A DNA stretch of 64,000 nucleotides from the NCBI RefSeq assembly GCF_021018895.1, contig NC_079382.1, forward strand, positions 21,622,001 through 21,686,000. The letters are read 5' to 3'. Positions 1 to 48,237 of this stretch are shown piece by piece. The DNA is from Seriola aureovittata. Lineage: Eukaryota > Chordata > Actinopteri > Carangiformes > Carangidae. The position numbers and the translations under genes are program-made. Every line of letters begins with the position of its first letter. Position 1 is the first letter of the stretch. Below the pieces are notes generated by a model. The model worked only from the letters and a program-made list of their open reading frames with translations. It did no database searches and was not told the origin of the DNA.

Positions 1-316
1 ACCTGGGCCCAATAAGGAGCAGGAAATGAATGGATGTATGGATTAAACAATTAAAATATATATCCAGTTAATTGAGGAACAATAGTTTTGGGAAGTTTCC
101 AATAAGTTTTTGCTAAATTGACAAAAAACATTTTACCACTTTCACTGCCTTAAATATTCAACAAAAAATATTATTTTTTAAAACTTCTAAAACCTTTTTG
201 AGGAAACCAATCAATGCTTTTTATGGCTTTTGAAGAGCTGCAGATATTCTCTGTCTGTGTGGTTTTTTTTAAGAGGGGGGAAACAACAATGATGTAAAAA
301 CAGGTGTGTGACATAC
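1..316 (-). other. amd1 intron 4 (partial)
   Basis: AT-rich sequence following the exon 4 donor in the direction of transcription. No coding exon or recognisable element is seen up to the window edge. Confidence 0.6.
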
Positions 317-419
317 TTGGGAAAATCTCGCTGAGAAAGTCCACTTCCTCCTGGAAGTTTCGATGAGGGAACTCTTGATGGGTCGGCTTCATAAAATTCT
401 TGCGGGAGTAGAAGAAGTT
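317..419 (-). CDS. amd1: amd1 coding exon 4
   Basis: 103 nt, acceptor TTTTTCAG|AAC, donor CCAA|GTATGT. It encodes [12 protein letters not shown] ... [10 protein letters not shown] ... EIFP, closely matching the vertebrate enzyme. It ends in phase 1, so at least one further exon must lie beyond the left edge. Confidence 0.92.
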
Positions 420-3400
420 CTGAAAAAGAAAAACCGGGGTCAGATCGGCGCTTCAGCCGCAGGCGTCGTAAGACCAGCACAAATGATGATGTTTTGAATT
501 TCAGTGTTTACATATGTAAATACTGCAGGCGTTCCTACCTCGATGGCATCAAAGCCGCAGTACTCCCTGGCGAGTTCCAGCAGAGGCACCAGTGCTTGCA
601 GCAAGAGGGTGGTTCCGCATGTCTTCAAAATGAAACGTCTCTTGGAGACAAACATGCTACTCTCACTGTGGAGGGGAAAAAAAAAAACAAACAAGAAAAC
701 AACAAGAAGTGCGTTAAGCTTCGGTAGTGGAATTGTATCTATGTGCCACTGTAATTTATTACACAAGGGAGGATTAAAAGGTGATTCTCCGTCAACCTGT
801 GTCCTGTTCCAACCTTCGAAATATACATGTAAAGATCAGACGGACAGCGTGTGTCACGGAGCTAACAACAGCTTTAATCTAAGCCCGGGGGCAGGGGACA
901 GTATTTGGAGCTTAACAGGCAACATTTGTTCCTGTGTGGGTGAATTTGTGAAACAAACACTGCGCCAACATTTCCAAGATTAAGGAGTAAATTCCCTCTT
1001 ACGACACACACTCCAAACATTTACGCCCCCGTTGAACTTCTTGTGAGTCAGATGTAATTACCAGGGAAGGAATCTATCACTTGGAAATATGGAGAAAAAA
1101 AAAAAAGGAAGAGGAGCCAAACTGAAATTTGCCTGAAGGTGTAAAATCCCAATTCATCTGACGCAAAAGTTGGTTTTAAGAAATTATAAAATAATGTATT
1201 TATTCATTCGTAATTCATATTTGTTTTGTTCCTACCAAGTCTGTATTAGACTCCAGGAGAGGGAGGAAATTAATGATAAATAACAATGTTTTGACTTTGA
1301 TAACAAAAAGTGAAATCACTTCCTGGTTGCGTGACAAAGTTCTCAGTTGTTGATAACTGTGGTCTCATAGCAGACTCCAGGTTTATACTCGGCCCTTTTA
1401 CGTATTATTGAAGCAGGGTTTTCTTCTTCTACACTTGTTGCATCCCCTTTGGATATAACACATGTATAATGTATGTGCCTATAGGTCTCTAGGGTCATCA
1501 CCTGAGACAGTGACTGCAGTATAAATGACAAGCGGCTTACAGGTGACCGCTGTCTAATCCTGTCTGCCTCCTAATCAGTAGGGAAACAGAGGAGACATCA
1601 TGTAAGTAAAGACCGGTCACTCACCTGAGTATATAAGCTTCCTGCTTGTCAGTCTTTGTCACACTTATGATCAAACAATGCACATTCTCCAAAAGTTTGT
1701 CCCACTCAAACCTAAAAAAGAAAACAGAACACCATTAGTATTTTGGCATTCATTTATTTGTCAATGGTCTGGTTAGCTTGTTGCGACAGGAAAGAAGAAA
1801 AAAAAAAACAAAGCAGTAGAAAGTGGGCAGCTCTGTTTTTGTTTTGACTTGTTTTCTATTAATAAGTTAAGCACACATTCTTCTGCAGTAATGCCCTGCA
1901 GAGGAACTCATAACAGAGAGGGAGGGATTCAGTTTCAGGAATATTATGCTGCTAAAAAAAAAAAAAAAAAAGGTAACAAAAGAAAAATCAATAACCTCAA
2001 ATCACTAAATCTCAAACGGATTTAGAATAGACCCTTATGTTGTGATGCAGGAGTAAAGGAAGGGTTCAGGCTGACAGGAATCAGGCTCTTGCTGTGTGCA
2101 GGAAAAGCTTTGTGTTGTTTGAATATTGGGCCCAGACTGAAAATCATAGTCTGGGGCAGACTACACAGCCAGCTCTCTCTCCCCGACAACAAGAAAGCAC
2201 CTGCTGCTGCTGCCGCCACCGCCGCCATCTCTGCCCTCCCTCCACCACCACCACCACCTCCACCACCACCACTCAAAGACAGCTGCAGTGCAAATGCAGC
2301 TGCGTCACACTCTCGTTACAACCTCGGAAGTGCCAGCCTGAGCTCATGTGTCCAGTAGTAGGAAGCACAGCACAGCCTGGCCCGGCACAGAGCGAGCACG
2401 AGGAGCGCAACGTTCAATAGGGAATTTACCAGCAGCCAGCGTTGCATAGTTTATCTCGACAGACAGACGGGGGCTGCATGATCAAACAGAGAGAGAACGT
2501 CTCTGATCCTTGAACCGGCAGTAACTGCAGGTGTCAACAGTAAATCATTCACTAAATGTCTTTTAATGTGCACATAAATACATGCTGAATGTCACAAAAA
2601 AAAAAAAAAAAGTTAGTTTGAAACTGTAGATTACGGCTCGAGCAAACATCATATCTCTAACATGCGTCCGGCTGAGAAAAGACCAAACTATAGATGCTCT
2701 TTAAGATTCTGGTGCCTGTGGGTAACCAGGCGGCCTAGGATACAAACTGCAAGTAACCAACACTCCTTGGTTCAAGTCTGGCCTGGGACCCATGTTGCAT
2801 GCCAGCCCTGCTCCGTCCCCATAGCAACCTAACAAAAACTCTGCAGGGGGGTCACTACACGTGGCTCAGAGGGGACAAAAATCATTAAGATTAACACAAA
2901 TACCATCTTAAAAGATGAGAAGCACCGATGAAAAGGACACGTTTTATCACAAGTACTGGTTGTTGATTAACTGTGGAAAAAAAAACAATAAAAAAAATCG
3001 TGCCACATGTTTCCCTCACAATCATTGACAGAAAACACTCTGCAGCCTTTACACACAACTTGTCCAACATTAGAGGGAAGCACATCGGCTGACAGTTGGG
3101 GATGAAAGACTCAGTAATTCATGTGGAAACAAAGCAGGTTTTTTTTTTTTTTTTTTAAAGAATAGCAAACACTGACTGAACAATAGATCACCATTCTCCT
3201 GAGTTGCTGAGCCGAGTGTCAGACGACATCTGCCATGAATACTGACTAGCTTCTGGTTAGTTCATTTTGGCCTTGGCCTGGTAAAGCACACACACATTAA
3301 ATCACCCGACCTTTGAGTGTTTCTGAGCTACAACATTTCTTAAATAAACCCTCACACTGTCGACATAGAGACCACGGTCTGCGCTGCTTGTAGGTTGTGG

Positions 3401-5537
3401 TTCGCCAAATTAAATTTGCCGTCCATAAAGAAAGGCCTAATATGATCATGTCGGCTGCAGGCCCAGAGCCAACAAGCTGACGTTATAGTCGTAAACCATT
3501 GTACTTCTTAACCTGGACCATCAGACTGAGGAATCAGAAAAGTTCATTAGTATCTTTGGAATTTCTGAAATGTTGTAAAATCTGAAGAGACTAGGTTCAA
3601 CATTCAACACACAGCCCCAGTCATCAAGACTTATATTCTGTGCCGCAATTAAGATGTGTCATTAGGACAGTATCATGGTTTATTATTGAGCAGTTGTCTT
3701 AACACACTGCTATTTACAACTACATGCAAGAACGGTTGTTGATAGTGAGTTTAGACAGTTTTATCTTCTGTTTCCTCTTTGCTTTTCATTCTTACAACAG
3801 GCCAAGTACAAATAATCAAAAGCCTGTGCCAGACTGATAAGAGTTATAGATTCCAAGCGTCAGAATGTGTTTATACTTTTAAACCATGGTAGAATTTAAT
3901 TCTTACCTTGGTCAAGCATTTCATCTGAACTGAAAAACAAAGGTCCTGCCGCTTTATATAAACAGGGTAAGGCACATCAGATATGACTTATCCAACTAGA
4001 ATTTTATGATTAACTTTAAAATAAGAGACAAAAAACAAACAATGACCTGAGGTGTTGCAACATGCCAGGTTCATACCAGAGGGACAGCGTTACTTGAGAC
4101 CTGGGTCAGGTCCTGTTTCAGTGTGAAACGCACACCAGAGGCTATTTCTGGTCACTCAGCAAGATAAGATTTTCCTCAAAGAAAGCACAGTCTCCAGGAA
4201 AGGGCCCAGATCTGGCTGCTAATTACTACAACAGAGATCTGTGGTTAACCGAGGTGACACAGATCTAAAAAAAAAAAAAAAAACTAAAAAAAAAAAAGGG
4301 GAGTAGTGACAAAAAAAAACAAAAACAAATGATAACACTGATTAACTGACAAATAGTAATAACAACTGCAAAACTTTTTTTTTCTTTTTTAGCTGCCAAG
4401 CCATGTGGGAAAGGAAAACCACATGTTGAAGCGTGTAGATGTGTAACAGATTGGCCCTCAGGACTAGTTGTTTGACAGTCTGAGCTGCCGTCCAGTCCTG
4501 AGGCAGGAACAGCGGAGGGTAATGTGAGTGAGCTCCACATTTGTGAATCAGATGCCCTTGTGGACTTATTTGGACATTGGCTGACATCCAGCGAGCCTGA
4601 TTCACCTACAGTGTCACTCTGAGCCGTTAATCTGCCCTACGGCCGTACATTAACGCCAAACCTATTTCACCCATCTTTCTTAAACTGACCTCAGTGATCT
4701 GGTTAATGACGGGGGAAAGTCACTCACAGCACCGGCCGATTCGGCCTTGAAAACTCGCCACAGGTTATCACTTAGTAATGCACTGCTGCAATAACAGGTG
4801 AAAGAACAAAGTGGCAGGCGGCACGGGACGGTGATCATTTCTAACCAGCTGATGTCACTGTAAATCATTCTTCTGTTGAAACTATTGCCACACCTCAGTT
4901 GCTCAAGTGTCACACTAAAGAATAAATACCAGCCCTCATTAAACTACCTCAAATTATCTTTTATCCAGCACCAGAGAGTGACACGGCTCAACTACACCAG
5001 TTTAATCCATTAATTCAACTTTGTTCTACATGGTACCAGCTCCCTTAAGGCACAGTGACAAATTGATTTTCTGGCATTGAACAGGGGCAAAGGTCAACAG
5101 CCCTTTTTGACCATTCACATCCATTTCTGCAACCGTCCCATTACCCTGACATATCCCTTTTCTTTGAATGCCCATCTCTTCACAGCAAATCAGAGTAGGG
5201 AGACCCTCTGACCAATCAGAGGAGCTGGGAGGGGAGCGCCTGCATGGATGGAAACGTGACCGGAACAAGGACTATAGGCAAATTTAGTCGCAGAAGCAAC
5301 CCTAGGGACTGCCATGTGAGTGAGTGAGTGAAGTCTAAACATAAAAAATAAAAGGAGCACCTCTCCACGAGCCATAGCATCCCATCCCAGAATATACTGG
5401 TCTCTCACATTAGTCATGTAAATTCACACAGGAGTGTTTGAGATCCACTCTTCCCAGCCACCACAGCCACAAGCACCCCCCCCCTCTCTGAGATGCAAAA
5501 CAAATTCAATCTGATTGACCAGCGATCAGTGTCCTGG

Positions 5538-5571
<34 letters not shown>

Positions 5572-6614
5572 GTGTTGCAGCAGCCGAGATAGCACGCGGT
5601 GACGGCGGGCGACCACATGCTTGACATCTTCAATGAGGCCCCCTCGTTGTTGAATGACGCAGAAAAAAAAAAAAAAAACTCCCCCATTTACAGCTAAACA
5701 AAAACACACAACACGGTTTTATCAACCGCCGTCTGACTGTGTGAGTCATATTGAGTAGTATAGTTTATTACACTGGTGTAATTTAATCTACCGACGAACC
5801 AATGCGGGGGTAATAAAACGTGTGCGCACCGATAGGGGTGAAAAAAAAAAAAAAAAAAAAGATCAAGCCCGCCTAATGTGGGCATCAAAGTTTACTGACA
5901 TTACACTAATAAAAAGATAAGATCAATACAAAAGAAAAAGAAACAACAGGGCCTGTGAGTCGTAACACGAGCGAGAGAAACAGCATGAGACAGCTGAATA
6001 TTTCAACATTTTCTCCCAGGAACTAGCTACAGTTAGCTAGCTGTAAATTTGTTTTGCCAACTTGCTGTCAAGACGGGATTTAAAAGCTTTAAAAACCCGC
6101 CGGGCTTGGAGCTCACTACAACAGAGAGAGCGAGAGTTCACGTTAATGTACAGAAATGTTAAACTGCCACAAAATTCCTGGGTGAAGAATGAATGACTCA
6201 GCTTGGAAGTGGCACTGTTAAAGGGGGAGGTGGCCATTTTCGAGTGACGGCGTTAGCTAGCTTACCAGTAATGTGCTCTGGTGTCAGAATATGAGCCCCT
6301 TTATAGCTAGCTAGTTAACTAACTAAGGATGAACTGGCGATTATAGAGAATAAACTGCCTCTAGAGAAGAATATTTTACCGCATTTAGCTGGTTAAATGT
6401 CACGAATGAACAGAGAGAGACGGAAGCCATGCCTGTGGCCGACGTTTCAATATGCTGCCCGAGAACTGACAGGGCAGCGGAGACATTCAAGTGACACAAA
6501 CCTTGGGATGGTACGGAGGTCCCCGGTTCCTTTGGTCTCATCCTGCCGAGAGAACCACACCTCCAACAGCTTCTCGGTCCCCTCGAAGAAATGTGCAGTG
6601 TTATCTTCCATCAT
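317..6614 (-). CDS. amd1: S-adenosylmethionine decarboxylase proenzyme, 5' part (exons 1-4)
   Basis: Decarboxylates S-adenosylmethionine to supply aminopropyl groups for spermidine and spermine; a cytosolic, pyruvoyl-dependent enzyme. Four exons join in frame on the minus strand: 6614-6502, 1711-1625, 665-539 and 419-317. They encode about 142 residues of an enzyme of roughly 334 residues; the rest lies off the left edge. Visible motifs are HFFEGTEKL near the N-terminus, containing the two active-site glutamates (human Glu8 and Glu11), the LSESSMF self-cleavage site, where the Ser that becomes the pyruvoyl group is residue 68 when counted from the second ATG, and Cys82 in KTCGTT. Two ATGs are in tandem (6614 and 6611). 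The second has the better Kozak context (A at -3, G at +4) and gives human-like Ser68/Cys82 numbering, so it is the likelier start. Exon phases (2, 2, 0, 1) are consistent throughout. The gene is divergent from CDK19. Identification is by recalled family sequence. Confidence 0.95.
539..665 (-). CDS. amd1: amd1 coding exon 3 (cleavage site and Cys82)
   Basis: 127 nt, acceptor TCCACAG|TGAGAG, donor ATCGAG|GTAGG. It carries [19 protein letters not shown]: the Glu-Ser self-processing bond that generates the pyruvoyl cofactor, and the conserved Cys that corresponds to human Cys82. Confidence 0.93.
1625..1711 (-). CDS. amd1: amd1 coding exon 2
   Basis: Encodes [10 protein letters not shown] ... 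[13 protein letters not shown] (87 nt). The acceptor is TTTTTTAG|G and the donor CTCAG|GTGAGT. It restores the frame from exon 1 through a split Arg codon and splits the Ser codon of the LSESS cleavage motif with exon 3. Confidence 0.93.
2711..2825 (+). mobile_element. tRNA-derived SINE-like element in amd1 intron 1
   Basis: GTGGGTAACCAGGCGGCCTA (box A region) and GGTTCAAGTCTGGCC (box B, 2769-2783), followed by CCATGTTGCATGCCAGCCC, parallel to the CTGCAAGTC segment of the 55-kb SINE. Truncated and diverged; no duplication was identified. Confidence 0.6.
5539..5569 (+). repeat. (TG)n microsatellite
   Basis: About 15 TG units in amd1 intron 1. Confidence 0.95.
6502..6614 (-). CDS. amd1: amd1 coding exon 1
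   Basis: Encodes the N-terminus ([14 protein letters not shown] ... DLRTIP) with the substrate-site glutamates. The donor is AAG|GTTTGT at 6501-6500, and the exon ends after two bases of an Arg codon. There is no in-frame ATG upstream of the tandem pair at 6614/6611. Confidence 0.93.
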
Positions 6615-6820
6615 GAGACAACAGACACCCAACAAAAATATCAAACGTCGGTTGTAACGTTTACAGCTTAATTAATCCTTCCTCGATCAGTTATAATTTA
6701 TTGAGGTACAGTCCTTTAAGTAATTCAGGTGTTGATTTTCTTGAGTTACCGTCTTCCCTTTTACAGAGAATACCGTTAGCGAGTGCTAGCTAATATCGCC
6801 GGCCATACTGTGTAGACCAC
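6615..6820 (-). other. amd1 5' UTR (inferred)
   Basis: Unspliced leader between the inferred cap near 6815-6820 and the first amd1 ATG. It holds the MAGDIS uORF. The cap position is inferred from the TATA-like box and the cap-proximal uORF of mammalian AMD1. Confidence 0.6.
6786..6806 (-). CDS. amd1 upstream ORF encoding MAGDIS
   Basis: On the minus strand, ATG GCC GGC GAT ATT AGC TAG encodes exactly the hexapeptide MAGDIS, the uORF known from mammalian AMD1 mRNA. There, high polyamines stall the terminating ribosome on this peptide and block the main ORF. The ATG has A at -3 and G at +4. The uORF stop lies about 170 nt upstream of the amd1 start. A TATA-like box 36-42 nt upstream of the uORF ATG suggests a cap only some 10-15 nt away, as in mammals. 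The peptide identity is read directly; its function here is inferred from the family. Confidence 0.93.
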   Translation of the reverse strand: MAGDIS

Positions 6821-6841
6821 TGAATGGAGGTGGCGCGGTGG

Positions 6842-6922
6842 TTTTATGTGCGCCAGCCAGCTACGTCACTTTTGCGTTCAGCCAATCCGTTTACCAGACT
6901 CAGTCTTGTGACATCCGATTGG
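6842..6922 (-). promoter_or_regulatory. amd1 core promoter elements
   Basis: Read on the minus strand there is a TATA-like CATAAAA (6842-6848), a CRE-like TGACGTA (6862-6868) and a CCAAT box (6918-6922). A second CCAAT lies on the plus strand at 6882-6886. Spacing places transcription start about 25-30 nt downstream of the TATA-like box. Motifs are read directly; their use is inferred. Confidence 0.55.
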
Positions 6923-6929
6923 TCCAGGC

Positions 6930-7541
6930 ACCTGTCAATCATCGCAAAACAGGGGGTTTTCTCACATGCCTTTTTACAGCCTACACGTAGCGTACAAAAT
7001 ATTAGAAATACAGTTGCTCAAACTACATTTTAGAAGGATAATGTAATAATATCACAATAGCTTTGTTTTAATCTAAGTCCCTTTTTGAATATATGAGACA
7101 ATGTTACACATTTGTCCCATAGGTATTGCAATTTAGAGGCCTAATATGCTTAAGGCAAATTTCTGTCTTCTGTGACATATGTTTTGCTTATGTACATATG
7201 GATTGCATGTTCGTAAATATTATTCATACCGCGTACATGACCGTAATGCATTAATTTATTATTTGTGCATCATGCTGACTTAAACAAATACAAACCTTTG
7301 CATGTATTCTATACGTTCAAATAATATTACTACACATATAATGAAAAGTTATATTATAAAATGAACCCGTTAAGGCGGTTGCAGGAGAGGGGAAAAAAAG
7401 TGGTTGCATTTTATCGATTATATAGTACCACAGGAAGTGCACAAGTCAGTAAACCCCACTTAGCAACCACATGTTATTAATATAATAATAAAACAATAAT
7501 AATAGATTCTACTCTTGTAAATTGCCATAACTGAACAACAA

Positions 7542-7573
<32 letters not shown>

Positions 7574-7860
7574 ATAACAACAATAATAATAATAATAATA
7601 ATATAATAATAATAATAATAATCATAATAACCATCATCATCATCATCAAATGAAGGGGTCAGGAGGGCAGTAGAATTGGGTGCCTATTTGCACCTTATAT
7701 GACAATAAAAGACAACAGTATTTCTAGAGAAACCTTTATTTATATTTTTCTGTGAGGACCTAATGTGTTTGTTGTACTTTCTTTATAATGATTGTGGTGT
7801 ATGCCATGAAATTATAAAATTACCGCCATTGACAGGTCCGGAGATTATTAAAGTATTTCT
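6930..7860. other. intergenic region between divergent amd1 and cdk19
   Basis: AT-rich spacer with no supportable ORF. It includes ACT and AAT trinucleotide repeats at 7542-7650. Confidence 0.6.
7542..7649. repeat. compound (ACT)n(AAT)n(ATC)n microsatellite
   Basis: Runs of ACT, then AAT, then ATC triplets, read directly from the sequence, in the spacer between the two divergent genes. Confidence 0.9.
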
Positions 7861-8035
7861 AAATATGTAAACAGACTATAACGTCCGTACACCATGAAAT
7901 CCAAACCACAGATGCCTGCCTTTTTGAAGAGCGTTCATGAGTACGCAAAGTGCAACAAACCGCAGAGAGAAACGCGGGTTGTAGTTTCTTACATCTCGGC
8001 TTTCGAGCAGGCGAACCGCGGCGCCTGCCGGGAAG

Positions 8036-8068
8036 AACTACGCTACCCAGCGAGCACTGCGCGCCAAT
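8036..8068 (+). promoter_or_regulatory. ZNF143/Staf-like site plus CCAAT, cdk19 promoter candidate
   Basis: The stretch AACTACGCTACCCAGCGAGC followed by ACTGCGCG resembles the long ZNF143 promoter motif (ACTACAATTCCCAG..TGC..GCG). CCAAT follows at 8064-8068. It sits in CpG-containing sequence 160-190 bp upstream of the cdk19 start codon, as expected for a TATA-less housekeeping promoter. The similarity was judged by eye. Confidence 0.5.
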
Positions 8069-8199
8069 TAGAAACGTCAACGAGCCAGTGAACATTAAGC
8101 GGAGCAGACCAAAATCCCAAACAAGGAAATGGTGGGGGAATAAAACGACCAGATTATTTAATTAATGCATGTAATAATTAATATTTTATTTTATTGTAA

Positions 8200-45520
<37,321 letters not shown>

Positions 45521-45539
45521 GGCTCCCGGTCACTCCTGA

Positions 45540-45730
45540 ACCAGCAGAGGAGTCAGCTCCTCCTCCTCCTCCTCTTCCTCCCCCTCCTCCTTCAGACAGC
45601 CCTCAGCAACCTCAGCAGACGTCACCGGGCGCCCTCGGCTCCCACGTCCTGGGACTTCCCTCTGTGCATTACATCATTCCAAGCCCCTCCTCCTCCTCCT
45701 CCTGCTCCTGCTCCTGCTCCTGCTCCTCCT
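45540..45730 (+). repeat. CTC/CTCCTG low-complexity stretch
   Basis: CTC-rich sequence at 45549-45590 and CTCCTG units at 45687-45730, just after the stop codon. Confidence 0.85.
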
Positions 45731-46552
45731 CGGCCTCCCTCATCTCCTCTCACCTGACGGCCTTCACTGGCGCTGTAACATGAAGGCAAACCAACATAGG
45801 AACCAAAAAAAAAAAAAAAAAGTCGTGGCTCATCAGGCTGGTGAACCGTCGTTAAATGAACTGAAAATAATGTAAGATAGATGTGAAGGCGTCACACACA
45901 GACTCAGAACCGTGGCACTTACAAACACGACGTTCCTCACCAGGAAGAATCGCAGCTGTGTTCATACATGTACATTATATATTATAGCACCTTTTTAATT
46001 TGAGCTCTGTTTTTTTTCTCGCTTGTTTGCTAGAGTTTTCAAGTTTACCTTGATAGTTGATGTCATTGTAAATATTGTTACATATGGAAACTACCAGATG
46101 AAGCAGAGGAGGGGAAAGGCCTCCACTGTCATCTCTAGTGTACTATCACCTTGGATAATCAAAGAAAGGTTGGAGCTCACCCAGGAAGGAAAACAGATCC
46201 AGAGTCAGTGTTTCTACACAGAAAAAAAAAATCAGCTCTGACGCTGATGCGATTGCAGGGAAATATTCAACGCGCAACTTAACTTAATCCTCTTCTTAGA
46301 GGGTTTTCTGTATTTAAAGCTCTTTATCTAGATTTGGATTTGGAAAATAAGAACAGTAGTTGTTTTGTTTTTACAACTCGCAGGGTCTGTGTGTCCTTCA
46401 GAGGCGAGAAGCCTCCCACCGCCTCTCGTCGCAGCTCCGGAGGGTTTTGATGGACACTTTGCTCTGACACCCGTCTTCTCGTGGACCCGTTAAGACTTAA
46501 AGGTTTCTGAACACGACCGTGCACATAAATGTACAGGGCAGCTAACAGTACA

Positions 46553-46729
46553 GCCCCCCCCCCCCCCCCCCCCCCCCTTACTCTTATACGCTCCTTGAGA
46601 CTGTTACTGCCTGATGTCAGATTGTTTTTTTAAGGTTTTATTGTTATCATTGATGCCCTGTGAGTGTGTGTAAGCGTGTGTGTGTGTGTGTGTGTGTGTG
46701 TAAGCGTGTGTGTGTGTGTGTGTGTGTGT
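46553..46729 (+). repeat. poly-C run and two (TG)n tracts
   Basis: About 24 Cs at 46553-46577, then two TG repeats joined by a TAAGCG interruption at 46663-46729. Confidence 0.9.
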
Positions 46730-47255
46730 TTTTTATGCATGTCGTTTATCCTTTTACTTACTAGAACTGCACTGACCGCTGAACCAATCTGCAAAGAGCT
46801 GGAACAAATGCTTGGGGTGAGTTTTGTCGCCCTCCTGCTCTCTGACCCTCTGACCTTCAGTCCGAGCGCTGACAGACGTCTGACTGACGCCGGGTCACGT
46901 TCAAAGACAGTGGGTGCGTTTTTTTAATACACGCCTGAAGTGATGTAAAACGTGCACCGGCCCTGCAGCAAAGGATTCACTTTTTTATTTCTTTTCCAAA
47001 CAAAAAAAAACCCCAGTAACATCAAACAGAAAGACATGAACAGAAGAGGTAACGATAATTAAATAATTAAATAATTAAACTTAGAAAATAAGTTCCTCCA
47101 GCTGCATCAGTCCCCGTCATGTGCACTGCAGTGCCTCTGCTCCTTTCACGTCTCCAGCAAATGAATCTGAATCTCGCCATTTTACAGGGAGTCCAGTTTC
47201 CCTTTGTGATCCTGTAGGTGTTTAACCGAGTCTGCACTTCCCTTAATGTCGTTCA

Positions 47256-47275
47256 CCCCCCCCCCCCCCCCCCCA
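47256..47275 (+). repeat. poly-C run
   Basis: Homopolymer C, read directly. Confidence 0.9.
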
Positions 47276-47724
47276 AGCTCTTGTGGGTGAGATCGTCTTG
47301 TAAAACTATAAAATCTAGTTTTTAAGGATTTAGTTTTTTTATATGCCAGCCAGAGGTGGAATGTAACAGTGAGTCCATTCACACGACACGAAAGACTCTT
47401 CTTCTCTTCTTCTCCGGAGGTGACACTCGTTTACACGTCATCAGCTGTTTTTTCTTCCAGCTTGTTTTCTTGGCTAGGACCAGTTGCCAGGCAACCAGCA
47501 GCGACTCCAGGAAGTTATTGGTCCTGGTCAAGAAATATCAAATGGCTAAAGAAAACAAACAAATAAGTGCGTTTCTCAAAATGTCAAAACATTTCCTTTA
47601 AGTATGAATCGGAGGATTTCTATTTCATGCTACTTTATACTTCTGCTGCACCACATGTCATGTCTACATTTAGTTAGGAGCTTCAGATTCTGTTTACGTT
47701 GCCAACCGTACAGTATGATCACAT

Positions 47725-47860
47725 CCTTTATGCCTTTATTTGATAGGGAAGGTGGAGAGAGAGAGTGGGGGAGCTGAGGGTCCAGCCGGCTGGGAGTCGA
47801 ACCTGTGACTCAGGGCTCATTATGCCCGTGTGGTGCGCTCCCCTAACCACGCAGCCGATT
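47725..47860 (-). mobile_element. tRNA-derived SINE-like element
   Basis: On the minus strand there is a box A-like TGGTTAGGGGAGC (47837-47849) and a box B GGTTCGACTCCC (47792-47803), followed by CCCCCACTCTCTCTCTCC and CCCTATCAAATAAAGGC, the tail style of a fish tRNA-SINE. It is diverged, and no clear target-site duplication was delimited. Confidence 0.7.
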
Positions 47861-48198
47861 TAAAATCTTCTTCTTATCCAGTCATTTTAGTCCACAGTTG
47901 AACCCGAACATCACAGCTTTGTTTCAAGTATTTTCTAAAATGAAGTTGATAATAATTATTGCTCTGTTGGACTGAACTCAGGAGCTGCAACAGTAAAATG
48001 CTTAGATGTGCGGTCACCAATGATAATAATACAGTAGTATATCTATATTTATAACACTATCAAATGGTGGTTTTGCGTTCTCTCTTCCTCTTTTCATTCC
48101 CTCACATCTTCCTCCTGCGTGGTTATATGAGCAGGATGCATTAAAGAACGCACCCAGTGACTCTTCACTGCAACTGTGTTTGTACTGGACACAGCTGG

Positions 48199-48202
48199 GT
48201 GT

Positions 48203-48233
<31 letters not shown>

Positions 48234-48237
48234 GGGA
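48199..48237 (+). repeat. (GT)n followed by poly-G
   Basis: GT repeats running into about 20 Gs. A second G-run is at 49754-49770. Confidence 0.9.

Larger units (their letters stand above)
1712..6501 (-). other. amd1 intron 1
   Basis: A 4.8-kb first intron. It contains a SINE-like element (2711-2825), several poly-A/T runs, a CCA/GCC-rich low-complexity stretch (about 2199-2275) and a TG microsatellite (5539-5569). No additional exon was recognised. Confidence 0.75.

Noticed and set aside
2022..2420. Pro-, Ala- or Gly-rich ORFs on both strands in amd1 intron 1
   Set aside because: They arise from a CCA/GCC low-complexity tract, occur in several frames and strands, and lack splice or family support.
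7894..8091. 65-codon ATG ORF upstream of cdk19
   Set aside because: It overlaps the ZNF143-like promoter motif, so it is probably upstream of transcription start, and the peptide matches no family known to me.
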